From Tetmemena sp. SeJ-2015 (lineage: Eukaryota; Ciliophora; Spirotrichea; Sporadotrichida; Oxytrichidae), in the NCBI GenBank assembly GCA_027382625.1, contig JAJKFJ010021537.1, forward strand, positions 1 through 64,000: 64,000 nucleotides of DNA. Direction: 5' to 3'. A program made the translations under genes and the position numbers. Of the stretch, positions 20,013-32,300 are shown in pieces (position 1 is the first letter of the stretch; each line of letters starts with the position of its first letter). The notes under the pieces were generated by a model. The model was not told where the DNA came from, did not search any database, and saw only the letters and a program-made list of their open reading frames with translations.

Positions 20013-21183
20013 ATGGGGAATATATGCGGAGAAGGTGCAAACCAATCAACTTCAGGTGCTTCAAGATCCAATCAGTAGAATTAGATCAAAACCTCAATGC
20101 AAGAGGGTATAGGCGCAAAGTGGCCATAAGGGAAAGTTTATTACCTGAACCTCATAAATCCAGCTAACTAATCTTAAAGAAGATAAGTTAGAGTTTAAAA
20201 TTTATGTCTAATCTCTCTATGCCAAAGTAGAATTAGCAATTTAAAAATGGAACCAGTGGAATGGACCTCACTGCACGTTTGTGATGGCTTCGTTTGACAG
20301 TCCTTATTGTGTGAACTTTGCTGAAAGCCCTAACGGTAAAGTGGAAAGTCAAGTCGGGTGCTGGAGATCGCAACAGCAATACATATATCTAGTAAACAAT
20401 TATCAAAATGGCCAACCTATTAGAGTCGCTTGTAAAATGATTTAAAGTTATGATAAAAAATTCTACCTCAGAATTAATATCCTCTAAGTTTATCTTGCAT
20501 GAGATGATACACTGTATAGGATTTAGACATGAAGGAGAGGACGTACCTTCATTCATTAACTAAAATGCGATTCCTCTAGGTTCAATTGACTAGTTTTCTC
20601 TCATGCATTTGGGCCACTAGCTTCAAGGTATCGTGACACTTAAATTATATTAGAGAAGAGATATACATCAATCTATTTCATAATAGTTATCCTCCCTTAC
20701 CTGAAGTGTAGCTTAGAGCAGACTCTGGCGACATCTTCTCTCTCGGAGATTTGGCAGCAATCAAAACTCTTTACACAACAACGAAACGCCACCATGGCGT
20801 CTGGCACAAGCCTTGTGACCCAAGGAAAGGTTGCACTCAGACCTATTGCAACTGCGATGGATGCCTCACTCTCCCAAGTGGCTTGAACTGTGGCTACACT
20901 GGGAATATGAAAGGCCATTGGACCTGCTGTCTTAATGAGGAGAGAGAAAGTGAATGCAACACTCACTAGGGCTTTTGGCATGCGGAGTGCACTGAAAGAT
21001 CATGCAATTCTTTTTTCCTCTTCATTAAAAAGCTCATTCAACTCTTTAATGTTGAATGATAGATAATGCTATTGCAGAAACTGTTCTAACTAATGTCCGT
21101 ATGTTGGAAGAAAAGGGCACTGGAGTTGCTGCTTCAAAGATTACAAATGGGCTGAATGCATTCATACACCCTTCAAAAACTGA
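20013..21183 (+). CDS. Astacin-like zinc metalloprotease B with Cys-rich C-terminus
   Basis: Paralogue of astacin A. It starts MGNICGEGANQSTSG at 20013 and has KWPQGKVYYLNLIN, VELAIQKWNQWNGPHCTF and YQNGQPIRVAC. The intact zinc motif is HEMIHCIGFRHEG (about 20.50-20.54 kb), the full HExxHxxGxxHE signature of metzincins, followed by the Met-turn SLMHL. The C-terminal Cys-rich region matches A: HHGVWHKPCDPRKGC, YCNCDGC, HWTCCLNEERESEC, FWHAECTERSC, CYCRNCSNQC, HWSCCFKDYKWAEC. The stop is TGA at 21181. Four IESs were resolved. The displaced RPC2 MDS lies about 105 bp upstream of its start codon on the opposite strand. Confidence 0.87.
20168..20214. other. IES in astacin B, pointer CTAATCT
   Basis: Excised length 40 bp. 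Removal joins LINPANQS to LYAKVELAIQKWNQW. Confidence 0.87.
20433..20492. other. IES in astacin B, pointer TA
   Basis: Excised length 58 bp. Removal joins QPIRVAC to ILHEMIHCIGF. A 2-bp pointer leaves the exact edge uncertain. Confidence 0.75.
20638..20687. other. IES in astacin B, pointer GT
   Basis: Excised length 48 bp. Removal joins LMHLGHQLQG to YPPLPEVQLRADSGD. Confidence 0.72.
21006..21057. other. IES in astacin B, pointer AAT
   Basis: Excised length 49 bp. Removal joins AECTERSCN to DRQCYCRNCSNQC. Confidence 0.8.
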
Positions 21184-21381
21184 TATAATCAGCAAAGATC
21201 TTAATATCTTTTATTTAAACAGGAATTTAGTGAGACTCTCTTCTTAAATATCAATTCTGAAGATTAAAACAAATTAATATGCTAAGTTTAAATTACCTAG
21301 ACATTTACAGCTTGGGATTTCTAATGAGAAGTAATTAATTCTTATGTTAGTTGAATCCATTCTATCTCTTACTTATTAAAC

Positions 21382-23400
21382 TCAGTATTCTTCAACTTCT
21401 TCAATGAGATCATATTCCCTTTTCCATTTATTCTTCTTTAAGCCACTAAGAGCCACTATATCATTTAATCCTCCAACTTTGCTTTTAGGGATGTTCTCTT
21501 GTCTCGATTGCTCATTTACTGAAAAAGGTTCCTCTGTAAAGAGAGTATCATCATTTTGGATATTTTAAAAGTGACTCTTATTCTTAGAAGGTATGTGTGC
21601 TTAGTAAACTTTCTCCGCTTCACTTTCTTCTTCTTCACTTTCATCTTAGTCACTATCAGGTACAATTATAGATTAATTGTAGATGTCTTCTCTTTCACTA
21701 ATATAGTTATATATCTCACTCTATCTCCTAGAAGAAGAAGCCAGCAGTTGCTCTCGATTTAAGTCACGTGCAGGTAAATTAGTTTCTCTTTCCTCAACAA
21801 GCTGCTAATTTTATTGATTCTTCTAAGTATTCTAAGCTGATTTGAGAAACATATAAGCAGGTAGCATCATTTTCTTAGATTCTGGGTTTACTTTGTAAAG
21901 ATAGTCTTAGTGAACTTATTCTTTTCTAAGATCCAGACTTGCTTCAGAATACTCTTTATAGTGGCTTTGTGTGTTGAGAATTTTCGAAAAGCCAAGAGGT
22001 CGTTGCTATTGCCAAATTTATTGGCTCTCCTATCGTAATTTTTCTTCTTGATAATCTTGCAGATTTAAAATTGGAAAACACATAAAGGATATAGATTCTC
22101 TATAGTGAGAATCTTCTATGATTAGGTTATTGGCTTTTTAGTAATCCTGGCTGGAGAAAGAACCGTGATTTGGCTATTCTCGTAATCTTCCTCGAAAACA
22201 CTTTCCTCAAAAGCAGGCAGCAATCTTTCTTCTCTGGAATATTTTGCCTCTTCCTCTTGAGAAATGGTGCTTCGTCTTTTGCTTTATCTCCTTTGAGGGT
22301 GATATTTGCTCGTTTCTTGCGCCATCACAGTTATTTTTCTCTTTTATTTCTTAGATTTACCCTTTCTATTCTCTCTTTTCAACTTTAGACTCTTTTTCTC
22401 TGTCAAATTCTCCTCTTCATTAGGTGCGCCTTGTTCATTAATGACTTCTCCTCCCCTCCTGAGTACAGCATTTACGATTATCTCTATGAAGGCATCGTAA
22501 TTGATCTTCTCCTTGAACAAACGATGTTGCTCTTTCTAACTTAGGAGGTATTTTCTAGAGGGCGTTTTGAACCTTCCTTGTTTCTATAAATGTTCCAAAA
22601 TCTACTGCTCTGCAAACGACTAACTATCCTAGCTCTCTAAAGTCTTATAGACCGAATACTCTCGTTCTCTTTTATTATCAACTCCTTCTTCTATATCAAC
22701 TTCACCCTCAGTGACAATTTTCAGAAATGTAAATAAAGTAAATAATTTCATCTCAATTTAATCAGCCACTGGGTTTTAGAATACTTTTGGATCGAAAGTT
22801 TTACTTTCGAAGTACCTGCTTTGAGCTGTGTCGCTCAAAACACTTTCCAGAATTCTTCTGTCTCTCTAATACTTAAGATCAATTCATAGCCATGATTTTA
22901 TAAGCGAGATAATTTAAACTTGAAATCCCCTAAATCAGCAGAGGTCTTCATTATTGCTTTTTGAGTCTCCGCCACTTGGAATATAGATTTTTCCTCTTTT
23001 ATATTTTCTTGCCTATCTTAAGCAGAAGCTTTTCTCTATTTAAAAGTATAACAACTTAATTCAGATACAATGATTTTTATATTTGCTAAGAGGAAAATCC
23101 TTTTTTGGGTTTTTGACTTTTTCCAAAATTACAAGATCTCCTCCTTCATCGTCATCATCATCATGGTCACTACTACTATTTTTGCTTTTATTTCCCTAGA
23201 TCTTCTTATGTAAATTCTCTTTTATGAGTTTGGTCTTTTGTCGTTTATTTAGCTCGTTTACTTCCAACTCGTACAAATGCTCATTTAGGATTCTAAATTA
23301 AAAGAGCAAAGAATAGAAGTATTAATATGTATTGTTTATTATGATTCTGGAGAACCTCTTCCTCAGACTTCGTTTATAGAAGTATTAGTTTATCAATAAA
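21382..23400 (-). CDS. Charged, probably nuclear protein of unknown family
   Basis: About 640 codons, open apart from a few IES-type frame changes. Distal part: KRSLRKRFSRILNEHLYELE, then an acidic run (DDDDDEGGDLV). Middle: FAEQQILEHLQKQGRFKTPS, LFKEKINYDAFIEIIVNAVL, and a basic tract rich in Lys/Arg (RKGKSKKQKRK). C-terminal part: RLLPAFEESVFEEDYENSQ, KSILKQVWILEKNKF, an acidic stretch (SDQDESEEEESEAEK), then GLNDIVALSGLKKNKWKREY. The stop is TGA at 21382. Alternating acidic and basic tracts suggest a chromatin or nucleolar protein, which is inference. The start lies above 23.39 kb and was not found. Confidence 0.55.
23289..23348. other. IES in the charged-protein gene, pointer AGAATC
   Basis: Excised length 54 bp. 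Removal joins KRSLRKRFSR to ILNEHLYELEVNELNKR in frame, although no homologue is available as a check. Confidence 0.65.
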
Positions 23401-24803
23401 ATTATTATGAGCAATTTAAATGATTTTTAATCAAGAGGAGTATGTATTAAGCAAATCCTAAGATAGTTAAATATCAAAATCAAAAATGTAGATCTATCTT
23501 AATTATAAGAATAATTTAAATATCCACCTATCCTAGCAAGCCCTTAAAAATAAGTCTCTGGCGTTATAGTATCTTCAAAATAAAATAGAGATAAGAAAAT
23601 AAGTAAATTCTTATAACAATTGCATAAATAATACAAAGACTGTATTTATTTTGTAATAAATTGACTTAACATTGTTAGAAATTAAATTAAAATGAAATAC
23701 ACTTTGTATTTAATTTAATTTTGAAAAATGCTGGGTGATAATTAGAGTAAAGGGCATATTATTTTAGCCAAAAGTGTAATCTATTATGATAGTTTTATAG
23801 AGACCATCCTTCTCGTAATTAACTATATTTATATTGGTATAGATAATTTGCTTTTATAATGAAATACAGGCTTTGTAAAATACACAGGCCCCGGCTAAAA
23901 GAAGATCTCATAATCGTAATAAATAATTAACAACTAGATAAAATATTTTTGATAATAGTATTTATTTTTTGTTGTTGTAATAGTTATAGAAGAAGTTGAG
24001 TTTGAGTCTCTTGCTCAGTATCGGATTAAGCACTGCCTGATGAATATATTTATACGATAATAAAAAAATTAAATTTCACTTTGATGATTGTTGTCATCTA
24101 TAAAAAAAGGTGAGAATGATGATTTTAAATCTAGATAGGGGTCTGAATAGAAAGTCCTATTTTAGAATTAGTTATTGACAAAGTAGTAGCTGTTGCATTG
24201 GAAACTTGCTTTACAATTTGTGAGCTGAGTTGACTACGATGACACTGTCAAGTTCAAAGAAAGCCTCAGATATTTATTTTAAAAAATAATCTATAAAACG
24301 AAGTAAGTTGGAAAAAATAGGATATAATGCGTATAGGAAATAAATTTTATAATTTTCATTGATTTCAAAATTTAATGGAGGATGACATTTTCTCTATTTA
24401 AATTGAATGCTCCAAATTGAATTTAAATTGCACATTTAAAGGAAATAATTGAAGATTGCTTGCTAAATTGAGACTCTTGCATTGTTCACTAATGGCCTTA
24501 TCATCATCCAGATCTAGCTTAAATTATATCATCCTTGTCAATTTCATAAATTTGGGCTATATTATAGTTTCTAAGTATTAAATTGAGTTAACCCTTAGAT
24601 CAAAGGTATTTAGCAAACTACATCCTAAACAAAAACATTAAACTCCTTGCTCTACTACTATTTAACTCCAGAGAGAGAAGCAATATAATTCCATTCACAG
24701 TAATGCTTAAATACTGACTTCTGCTTAGAGAGTGGATTTTGTAATTTCTTAAAGCTTGAATATCAAGAGTATTATTGCAATTAGAGAGGAGAGAGAGAAG
24801 AAT
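23400..24803. other. AT-rich stretch without recognisable genes
   Basis: About 1.4 kb of very AT-rich DNA with frequent TGA in all frames. I found no domain, transposase or repeat array. Short open pieces near 24.6 kb may belong to the next gene. It could be intergenic, germline-limited DNA or decayed transposon. Confidence 0.45.
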
Positions 24804-25175
24804 ATGTTTTAAACTTACGGCTTAGTTTTCGGGATCACCATTAAAGATGGACATCCTCCCGCCTACCTCCTGTGCTTTCAAATTTACTTAATTACATTAA
24901 GAAAATACAATTTTAATAAAAAGAGAAAAGTGATTTATAAGAAGATACAAATTAAGTGCCTCTGGGAAAGTCTCACTGTCTTTTTAGGTAGTGAGATTGA
25001 AAGCGAAGTCTAAGTCCCTTAAAAAGGAAACTACGCTGATTTACTTGTACTAACTGAATTCAAAGCTCAGGTTGTCAATCTTAGAGGAGATGTTCTTTTC
25101 ATTTGTGATGTCAATCATTCATATAAAATCCTTCTATAAGATATTAATTTCCTAAAGAAAGTAGTTTAATTGTGA
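24804..25175 (+). CDS. Unrecognised protein, 123 aa
   Basis: One uninterrupted frame from ATG at 24804 to TGA at 25173. It reads MFQTYGLVFGITIKDGHPPA, a basic hydrophobic middle (LRKYNFNKKRKVIYKKIQ), then FLGSEIESEVQVPQKGNYAD and LLVLTEFKAQVVNLRGDVLF. Composition is protein-like, but no family is recognised. It may be one MDS of a longer gene. Confidence 0.45.
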
Positions 25176-25203
25176 GCATTGTGATGTAGCAGATTAAATA
25201 TGA

Positions 25204-25690
25204 TCATTTATTCATTAAAAAGAGGATATTTTTCAAGCTTATAAATCCTATAATTTACATCAGGAGATTTATTAAAATAATTCTTCTTTTAAAAAATAAG
25301 CAAATTAAAATAAAAATGAAAGTGAACTCTTAACATTTTTTGTAACTCCTTTCATATTAATGTATATAAATACCTTCATAAAGTGTCAAGTAATTTAAGA
25401 TTGCGAAAAATCCAATCAGACTGAGAATCCCAGTCGTAATCGATGATAGTAGAGCCTTTAATAAAATATTTAAATTTCTTAAATCCTTCCTTTGTAGCTT
25501 AGACCGCCAGTGCTGAGTTACCCAAAAGAGAGGTACTTTAGGACACTCAGACCCTTCTAAGCAATTAATTATTATCAATACTGTTTAAATTTAAACCTTC
25601 TTAGTTTTTCTGCAGCATTTCTTTTTTTAACTCTGATACAAAATTTAAAAAAATGAGATGATTGTGGAGGTGCTGCTGTTCATTGTTCAT
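25204..25690 (-). CDS. Small membrane protein, unrecognised
   Basis: ATG at 25690 opens MNNEQQHLHNHLIFLNFVSE and KKEMLQKNQEGLNLNSIDNN. After one frame change near 25.56 kb, probably an IES, it continues SECPKVPLFWVTQHWRSKLQ, a membrane segment (LSSITTGILSLIGFFAIL) and NYLTLYEGIYIHQYERSY. The first TGA is at 25204, though the true end may be earlier since the last 40 codons are AT-rich. It converges on the + strand gene at 24.8 kb and slightly overlaps it. Confidence 0.4.
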
Positions 25691-26019
25691 TTGTAATTTA
25701 ATTAATCGGATACAGACAACTCACTTAGTTTTTCCTTCTTACTTATTTTGATTACAAACTCTCTCTTAATAATTTATAAACTAGTTAACTTCCTCTAAAG
25801 ATTTAATTTTTAAAAATATGCTTTATAATTCATTTCAAGTCGTCATAAATTAATTAATAAATTATAAGTCAAAAGCTACGAATTTCATTTAATATCTTAG
25901 TGAGAAAGGAAAATTGATTATGATTTGTTTATAGAAATAAAGTTAGTATAAAATTCGATTCATTGCTATGATGTGTGAGAATTAGAGAGAAAACAAAATT
26001 ATTTCAAGGGACTTCCTCT
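25691..26019. other. Intergenic, AT-rich
   Basis: No coding signal or motif seen. Confidence 0.5.
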
Positions 26020-27685
26020 TCAAAGAGTGGAAGTAGTTGGCTTTACGAAAGGCTTGGCACAACCTTGAGCAATGTCTCCCTCGAACTTGATATTTGTGAT
26101 GTGCTGCAGGAAATCGTCGTACCTGCACACTATAGAGTCCAGGCCTCTCAGCTGATTTGCAGTTATACAAGTGTCTACAGTAAATCTTTAAAATTACATA
26201 ATGTTATGCGAATATTAATGATAATGATTTTGAATTAAAGGGCTCTCCGTTGTGAGTCATATGTACGGAGAAGCAGGTGTTATCTGCGGTGGTAGAGAGA
26301 CAATCTTGGTCGTAGAAGAGCTCGAAATAAATGGTGGAGGTGTAGGTAGCATCGATATACTCATGGTTCACAGGTTAGAGCCAATCCAAGACAGCCAAAA
26401 TCTGGGTGTCATGAGCAGAGTAAATGAAGTAAAGTAAAAAATAAAGTAGCATCAGAGTTAGAAATATCTTATTGAAGGTTTATTTGAGCATTTGAGAGGT
26501 ATCTTTCTTTCCGATAAGGCTTTGAACTATGTTGTCCATGGCAGCTAATGGCTTCGAGAAGAACTTGGTCATATACAAAGGTCTAGTTCAAATGAATGTC
26601 TATATACTTATCTCTTAAATTTATATTCTAGCGTATGAGTCTAAGCCTTTATGAAGAACAGTCTTCTAAGAGTTTCTGATGTAGTACCACTTCCTCATTG
26701 GTCCAGCTATTTCTCTTAGGGTCTCCTTCGATATTCTCAGCCATTAGAATATCGCTGTAGAAGTAGAACTTGTTGAAAGTCATACCGTAGTGTCAGGCTG
26801 CGATAAGTTGAAGGACTGGCCTATCTTGTCTCTCATCAAGGGAAGAACGTAGCTGCTCTCTTTAGTGTAAGAGCCTGGGTCGTTGTAATAAAACTCAAAG
26901 CAATCTTTGAATAAATAATTGGACCTAATAAATGATGATGGTCTATAATATTAATCTCTGACATAAGGGCAATCATTGTTGTCTATGTCATCATCCATAG
27001 TCCACTTGTTATAGTTGAAAACTGGGATGAAGGTGTAGCCATCAATCAAGGCATTCACATTATTTAGGATTTCTTTGGTATGCTTCTTAATCCTTAGCTT
27101 ACTAAAAGAAAAGCAAGAATTGATTTTTAGCTTGGGCATTCCCTTTCCAGAAGTTAAGCTTTTGTGTTCACCCTCAGAAAGTTGCGCCATATTAGGTGGA
27201 TATATATTGCTCGTAAATAAATAAATAGTGATGTTCAAAAAAAATTTACCAAATTATTGGAATACCGGGAGGGTATAGCCCCATCAATTCACAATAAGAA
27301 CTCTGAATAGTTCTGAAATAGTTGGTTGACTAGATGTACACCTAATTGGGATTATAAGTAGGGTCCACCAGCCCATATCCATCAATATACTTAAAATGAA
27401 TGTCATAAATATTAAGGATTGGGAATGAGATTTTAACTTTTGACGATTGAGCTTTCCTATAAGTATGCGCTGTCTCATTCCTACTGCAGTGAGCATACCA
27501 GTGGGTACTTTGAAAAAACCTGTAGGCTCTTGCAATAGAGGCGCCCTCGCTCCATGTCTAACAACCTCGAATACATATCCAAGCTTAGCGTTAGTGGCCG
27601 AAGCAGATACATTACTCAAAGTAGATAAGGTTGAGAATAGCAAACCCAGCACAATTGGTGAGGCCAGATGATTTATGCTTTTCAT
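26020..27685 (-). CDS. Histidine acid phosphatase 1, secreted
   Basis: ATG at 27685 opens a signal peptide (INHLASPIVLGLLFSTLSTL). Soon after comes the catalytic loop FEVVRHGARAPLL, the RHGxRxP signature whose histidine forms the phospho-enzyme. The order then follows the family: GMLTAVGMRQRILIGKLN, YGLVDPTYNPNQVYIQSTNY, RTIQSSYCELMGLYPP, the central helical part, and near 26.43 kb the second motif YSAHDTQILAVLDWL, whose His-Asp provides the proton donor. It ends TKFFSKP...(26.5 kb), then HITNIKFEGDIAQGC and TGA at 26020. Frame changes near 27.40, 27.23, 27.1, 26.45 and 26.2 kb indicate IESs. It acts in the secretory or lysosomal path or outside the cell, removing phosphate from monoesters. 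Confidence 0.85.
26548..26569 (-). repeat. 22-bp identity between acid phosphatase 1 and 2, copy 1
   Basis: It is identical to 27782-27803 and encodes TKFFSKP in the same frame in both genes. In copy 1 the gene goes on past it; in copy 2 homology stops here. Confidence 0.7.
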
Positions 27686-27781
27686 TTTCACTTAATTCGA
27701 TATATAAAAAGGATATTTACTATTTAAAGACACTCTATCTATCTGCAATATTATAATCAATCACCTTTGATAGTTTAAGTT

Positions 27782-27803
27782 ATGGCTTCGAGAAGAACTT
27801 GGT
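27782..27803 (-). repeat. 22-bp identity between acid phosphatase 1 and 2, copy 2
   Basis: Last stretch of acid phosphatase 2 homology. Bases on both sides differ from copy 1, so the repeat is sharply bounded like a pointer. Confidence 0.7.
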
Positions 27804-28861
27804 TAGATAAAGTGGCAGAGAGTAGGAGTCTTAGCCCTTGTCAAGTACTTTTCTCTGTGAATTTCTAATGTAGTACCATTCCTCACTCGTGAAGGGATAT
27901 CTCTTCTTGTCTCCTTCAGTATTCTCAGCCAGTAAAACATCGCTAAGCAAGTAGAAGGTGTAATAATCCATGGCTGCAATATCTTCCTTGCTCATTCCAA
28001 AAGCCTATTATAAATATTTTATGATTATAAATGTCTAAAAAAGAGTTTTATATGAATCCTGTCCAATTTGATTTCTGATTGCTGGTATGACATAAGTACC
28101 CTCTTTTATAAATTCACTTGGAGTATTGGTGTAGTACTAATAGCAATCACCTGCATATTTGCAATTCCATTAGCCTATATCATCGTACTCAGTCAGAGAC
28201 ATGTAACTGTATACTGGGATCAAGGTTAAACTATAATTATAGAATGATGATTGATAAAATCTTAATGTTAAATTTAATGCATCGATTGTGGCTGTTGGCA
28301 TATCGAGACTATCCTTAATTAGCTCCTCCCTTATTTTCAATCATTAAATACATGATTTACATTTGAATTAAATCTGGGCATTCCTTTACCAAGGAGACTA
28401 TCCAAATCCTTCTCAGTACCCAGGAAACTTAGATTCTAGCTTTTTGGAGGGTATGGCTCTGGAGGATATAAACCCATTAATTCAGCGTAGGAGCTTTATA
28501 TTGTTCTTAGTACACTTGTTGACTCCATATAAATCTGATTTGGATTGTAAGTTTAGTCTAATAGTCCATACTGTTCAACATATCATTAAAAAAATGTTAA
28601 ATTTTATATATTAAATTTAAATCTCTGTCGGTTGAGCAAGCCAAGCAGCAATCTTTGTCTCATTCCTGTTGCAGTAAGCATCCCAGACGGCACCTTGAAA
28701 AGACTAGGATCATCTTAGAGACCAGGTGCTCGTGCTCCGTGCCTCACCACCTCAAATACAAACCCTAGTTGATTTGGAGATGCAAGTGCGCTGCTTATCA
28801 GATTCAAAGTTAATAGTGCAGCAAGATAAACTTTCTAATTATTTAAGATAATATGTTTCAT
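27782..28861 (-). CDS. Histidine acid phosphatase 2, 3' third missing
   Basis: ATG at 28861 opens a signal peptide (VYLAALLTLNLISSALA). The catalytic FEVVRHGARAPGLQDDPSLF follows, then GMLTATGMRQRLLLGLLN, PNQIYMESTSVLRTIQSSYA, LIPVYSYMSLTEYDD and SKEDIAAMDYYTFYLLSDVL. Sequence homologous to copy 1 stops exactly after YLTKFFSKP at 27782, only about 97 bp before the start codon of copy 1. The part with the second catalytic motif (His-Asp) is absent. The last 22 bp are identical to copy 1 at 26548-26569. Either the missing MDSs lie elsewhere, or this half is joined to the 3' MDSs of copy 1, or it is a truncated paralogue. Confidence 0.78.
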
Positions 28862-29087
28862 GATTTGGATTATAATTTGCTGATATCCTTAAACAAAGAT
28901 GATCTACTAATTGAGAGGTGGGAAATGATGGTAGGTAATTTAATTTAAATTTGAATAATTATAATCGATAAAATTCATGCAGTCGCATTTGAATCCGCAA
29001 AGCAAAATACACATATTATGAATTATAATAAAGCATTTTAAATTAAAGCTCTAGCAATAGCTTTTAGCTTGGGCCATAAGGGTCAAC
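28862..29087. other. Intergenic, AT-rich
   Basis: Upstream DNA of acid phosphatase 2. Nothing else recognised. Confidence 0.5.
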
Positions 29088-29246
29088 TCAGAGCCTTTTC
29101 AAAGCTGGAATATACGGAGGAGGTCCCATCAATAGGTCTTCTTTCATGGACTCAAGCACAGTGTCTGCATGTCTCCAACCACACATATCATACAGCAACT
29201 TGAATATGAGCAACCAAAAAACCGCTAATGAGGCCAGCAATTCCAT
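29088..29246 (-). CDS. Short membrane-anchored ORF, possibly a lone 3' MDS
   Basis: A 52-codon frame from ATG at 29246 to TGA at 29088 with a strong hydrophobic segment (LLASLAVFWLLIFKLL), then CGWRHADTVLESMKED and PPPYIPALKRL. The same frame continues upstream without a stop (VGILLILAQWFEGMELL), so it may be the last coding segment of a multi-pass membrane protein whose other MDSs are elsewhere. No family recognised. Confidence 0.4.
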   Translation of the reverse strand: MELLASLAVFWLLIFKLLYDMCGWRHADTVLESMKEDLLMGPPPYIPALKRL

Positions 29247-29303
29247 CCCTTCAAACCATTAAGCCAAAATCAGTAGTATTCCCACGGCAACTCAGCAGTG
29301 AAA

Positions 29304-32300
29304 ATGCAGAACTCTAATCAGAAAATGGATATGGGATCATTTTTAGGGCAGGGCCTTAGGTTTGAAAAGTCAAGGGAGGTTTCTCCAGAAATTAATAGGC
29401 AGGCGTAGATTGATTAACTCCTTTCTGAAATATATAAAGCATCTCTGCAAATGGCTCACACCTATTAAGTTTGTATGGAATTATAAATTTAATGTCAAAG
29501 AAGCGAAGTATGGAGGATCTAAGTCTAATGGATTTGCTAAATGGTTTTGATGTGGTAGTAGCAGAGAAAAGGCCGAGGACTGACATCGCTAATCACGTGT
29601 ACAGACTCATCCTTAGGAATGAAAGAGAGAAGCAGTATTCAAGCATTTAGGATCTATCTTCAGAGATAAAAGCCCTTAAGTGTAAGCATTAAAATATTGT
29701 TTTCCTTTATTTAAATAAGACAATACATTACAAGCGTAGTTAAATTAAGTTAGCATTTCATGTGAGTTAATTAGATGGTAGAGTTTGAAGTAGAAGAAGA
29801 GAAGCAAAGCCACCTCCCACAATAAATTTTGAAAGACTTAGACAAGAACACTCTCAATACTAAACTATCAAATGAGTTATTATATTTAAGTTTTCTCAGA
29901 CATTATTTACCATGTTTGATTTCCAAGGGTCTTTTGGTGAGGAGGAAGCAAACAAACTTTTCATATAGTAAAAACTCGTTTCAATTAATTTTATCTACAG
30001 AGGAAACTAAGAGACATAGAAAGATAAGTTGAAACTGAAGCATAACTTATCTCAAATGATTAGCACTTTTATTTTTAACTTCCCTAAATTCTCACTAGAC
30101 AGAGTCTTGGAAATGCAAAAACTAGAAACTTTCCAGCAAAGATGCAATAAATGTAAGACGACCTACAACAACCTAAAACTGTTTCACTTATTTTAATCTC
30201 TAATTTAGTGTAAAATATTGAGAATGAGTTGAAGCCCAAGCATAAATTCAAAGCAAGTGAGCCACAATAGAACCACTTTAGAAATGAAACACCAAACTTT
30301 TTGAATAAGGATTTGGAATAGGTCAATTCAAAGCGCTCACCAAATGTGAAGAACAATTTACCCTCTTCGTCTTATAAGGATCAGCCCTATCCACCTCAAC
30401 AGTAGTAAGGAAGGCTAAACTTACCCAAGCTCAACTTCTCACAACTACTGAACTAATCTCCAAATTCAGCTGCCAAATAGAGATCCTAAAGCTAGATACC
30501 AAATCAGTACCAAGGTAGCTTTGTAGGCAACTCGTATGTTAATTTCAACCCACCGAAACGAGAGAGCTCTCAATATAGAGACAGAGCTATTGACTCAGAC
30601 AGAAATGTGGCCTTTGCCTATTATGCAAGGAGGCTTTTACTCACAGCATGGCGCTCTTTGTACAACTACCATCTAGATGCCGAAAACAAGCAACTCTTGC
30701 GGCAACTAGCTTAACAGAAGTATTAGAAAAATGCCAAGAGAAAGATTTTCAGAGGCTTCTATCAATAAGCAAAGCAGCACTATGGGCATGGAAGGGATAC
30801 TAAGAGAGCTGTAGCCTTCTTTTAGCTTAGAGTGGCCACTAGATACCTCAACTAATGGAGATAGGAGACTCATGAGCAAGTTATTGAGAGACAGAAGCTT
30901 ATCATACTTCAAGAGCATCTAAAGAATGTTAAAATACTTTCTTTGCCTTAGTTTTATTGTACGATGTGAGAAGAAGGCAGTGGTTTGAAAAGCTTAGATA
31001 AGCTGTTATGAAGAAATAAATGAGGGAAGTACAAGGCAAAACAGCTCTTCATATTGCTAAGCAAAGAAACTTGAGGAAAGTATTCTTAGGTCTTAAGTTC
31101 CTGGTCAAATTTAGAAGAAACTTGTAGAAGGAGCATCATCTAACAAGGCTCTAAAATAGGAGGAGACTCCTAAAAAAGGGAGTTAGAGGGTTGATTTAGT
31201 ATCGAATTGGTAACTTAAAATATCGATAAGACAATGAGGTCGCTTCCAAAGTGAGAACTTTCAACCTTCTGAAATTGGCCATGAAGCATATGAAGGAATA
31301 CAACCTTAAAAGACTGCAGTATAAAAGTCTTCTTGTGTACGCACTGAACTACTATAAGCTTGGAAAGCTGAAGCAATCTTTGAATGCATGAACAATACAC
31401 TCAACTCATGAAAGGAGTGAACAGATAGATATTTTACATTGATACCTACTATCAGAAGAAGCTTAAGTTCAATCTTTACCAATACTTGCTCGCCTCTAAT
31501 ATGATCTTCCTAGAGAAGGAGGAAAATCTCATGCTTATGAAAAAGAGACAGAAGCAGAGAAAGATTTTTCACCTTCTATCTCAGAACAGAAAGTCAAATA
31601 GAGTTCATAGGTAGCCTAAGGCTTCCTCCTTTTTCTATGCGAGCTACATTTGGCTTTAAATCTCTTTTGACAAATTAGTTGATGAAAATTAGCGAGTACC
31701 TTCAGATGCTCTTGCTTATAACTAGTTCATAATTTGATTATTACTTTTAAGATCAAATTATTCATGTCAAAGAGCAAAGTCTAATATTATGATAAATTAG
31801 GAAAAACTGCCTAATAGAAACTGAAAGCTTATTACCTAGCAAAGATCATGAAAGTATGGAGAGAGAAAACTGAAGAAAAGAGAAGATTCATATTGAGAAG
31901 AGAATCTAAGACCAAGTTTCAAGTTTTAAGAGCACTCAGAATCAGAGGCAGCAGAAATGGGAAATACAAGTTCTTACTCAATAAATGGGTCATGAACAAG
32001 CAAAGTAGTTTGATTGAGGTAACTTTTTCTTATCATCTTAATGCTCACTTTAGAGGATTTTCATTTAGCTTTCAAAGTACTCTAACAAGAGGAAAATGGC
32101 TCGACTTATTTCAATAAAAATGGAGGAGGTTAGAGAAAGTAAAATCTAGGAGAGGATCTTCAACGGCATCAAATTGCATGCAAAGAGGAAAATATTTAGA
32201 AGACATTAAGTTAGTGTTGCAGATGAGCTCTTCTCTTAGAACTCAATCGCCAAACCCTTCAACATGTGGAGGAATTAGTTCTTAAAAATATCTAAGGTAT

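Noticed and set aside
23400..24803. Telomere-bearing (TBE-type) transposon of hypotrichs
   Set aside because: I looked for transposase-like frames and terminal telomere repeats and found neither.
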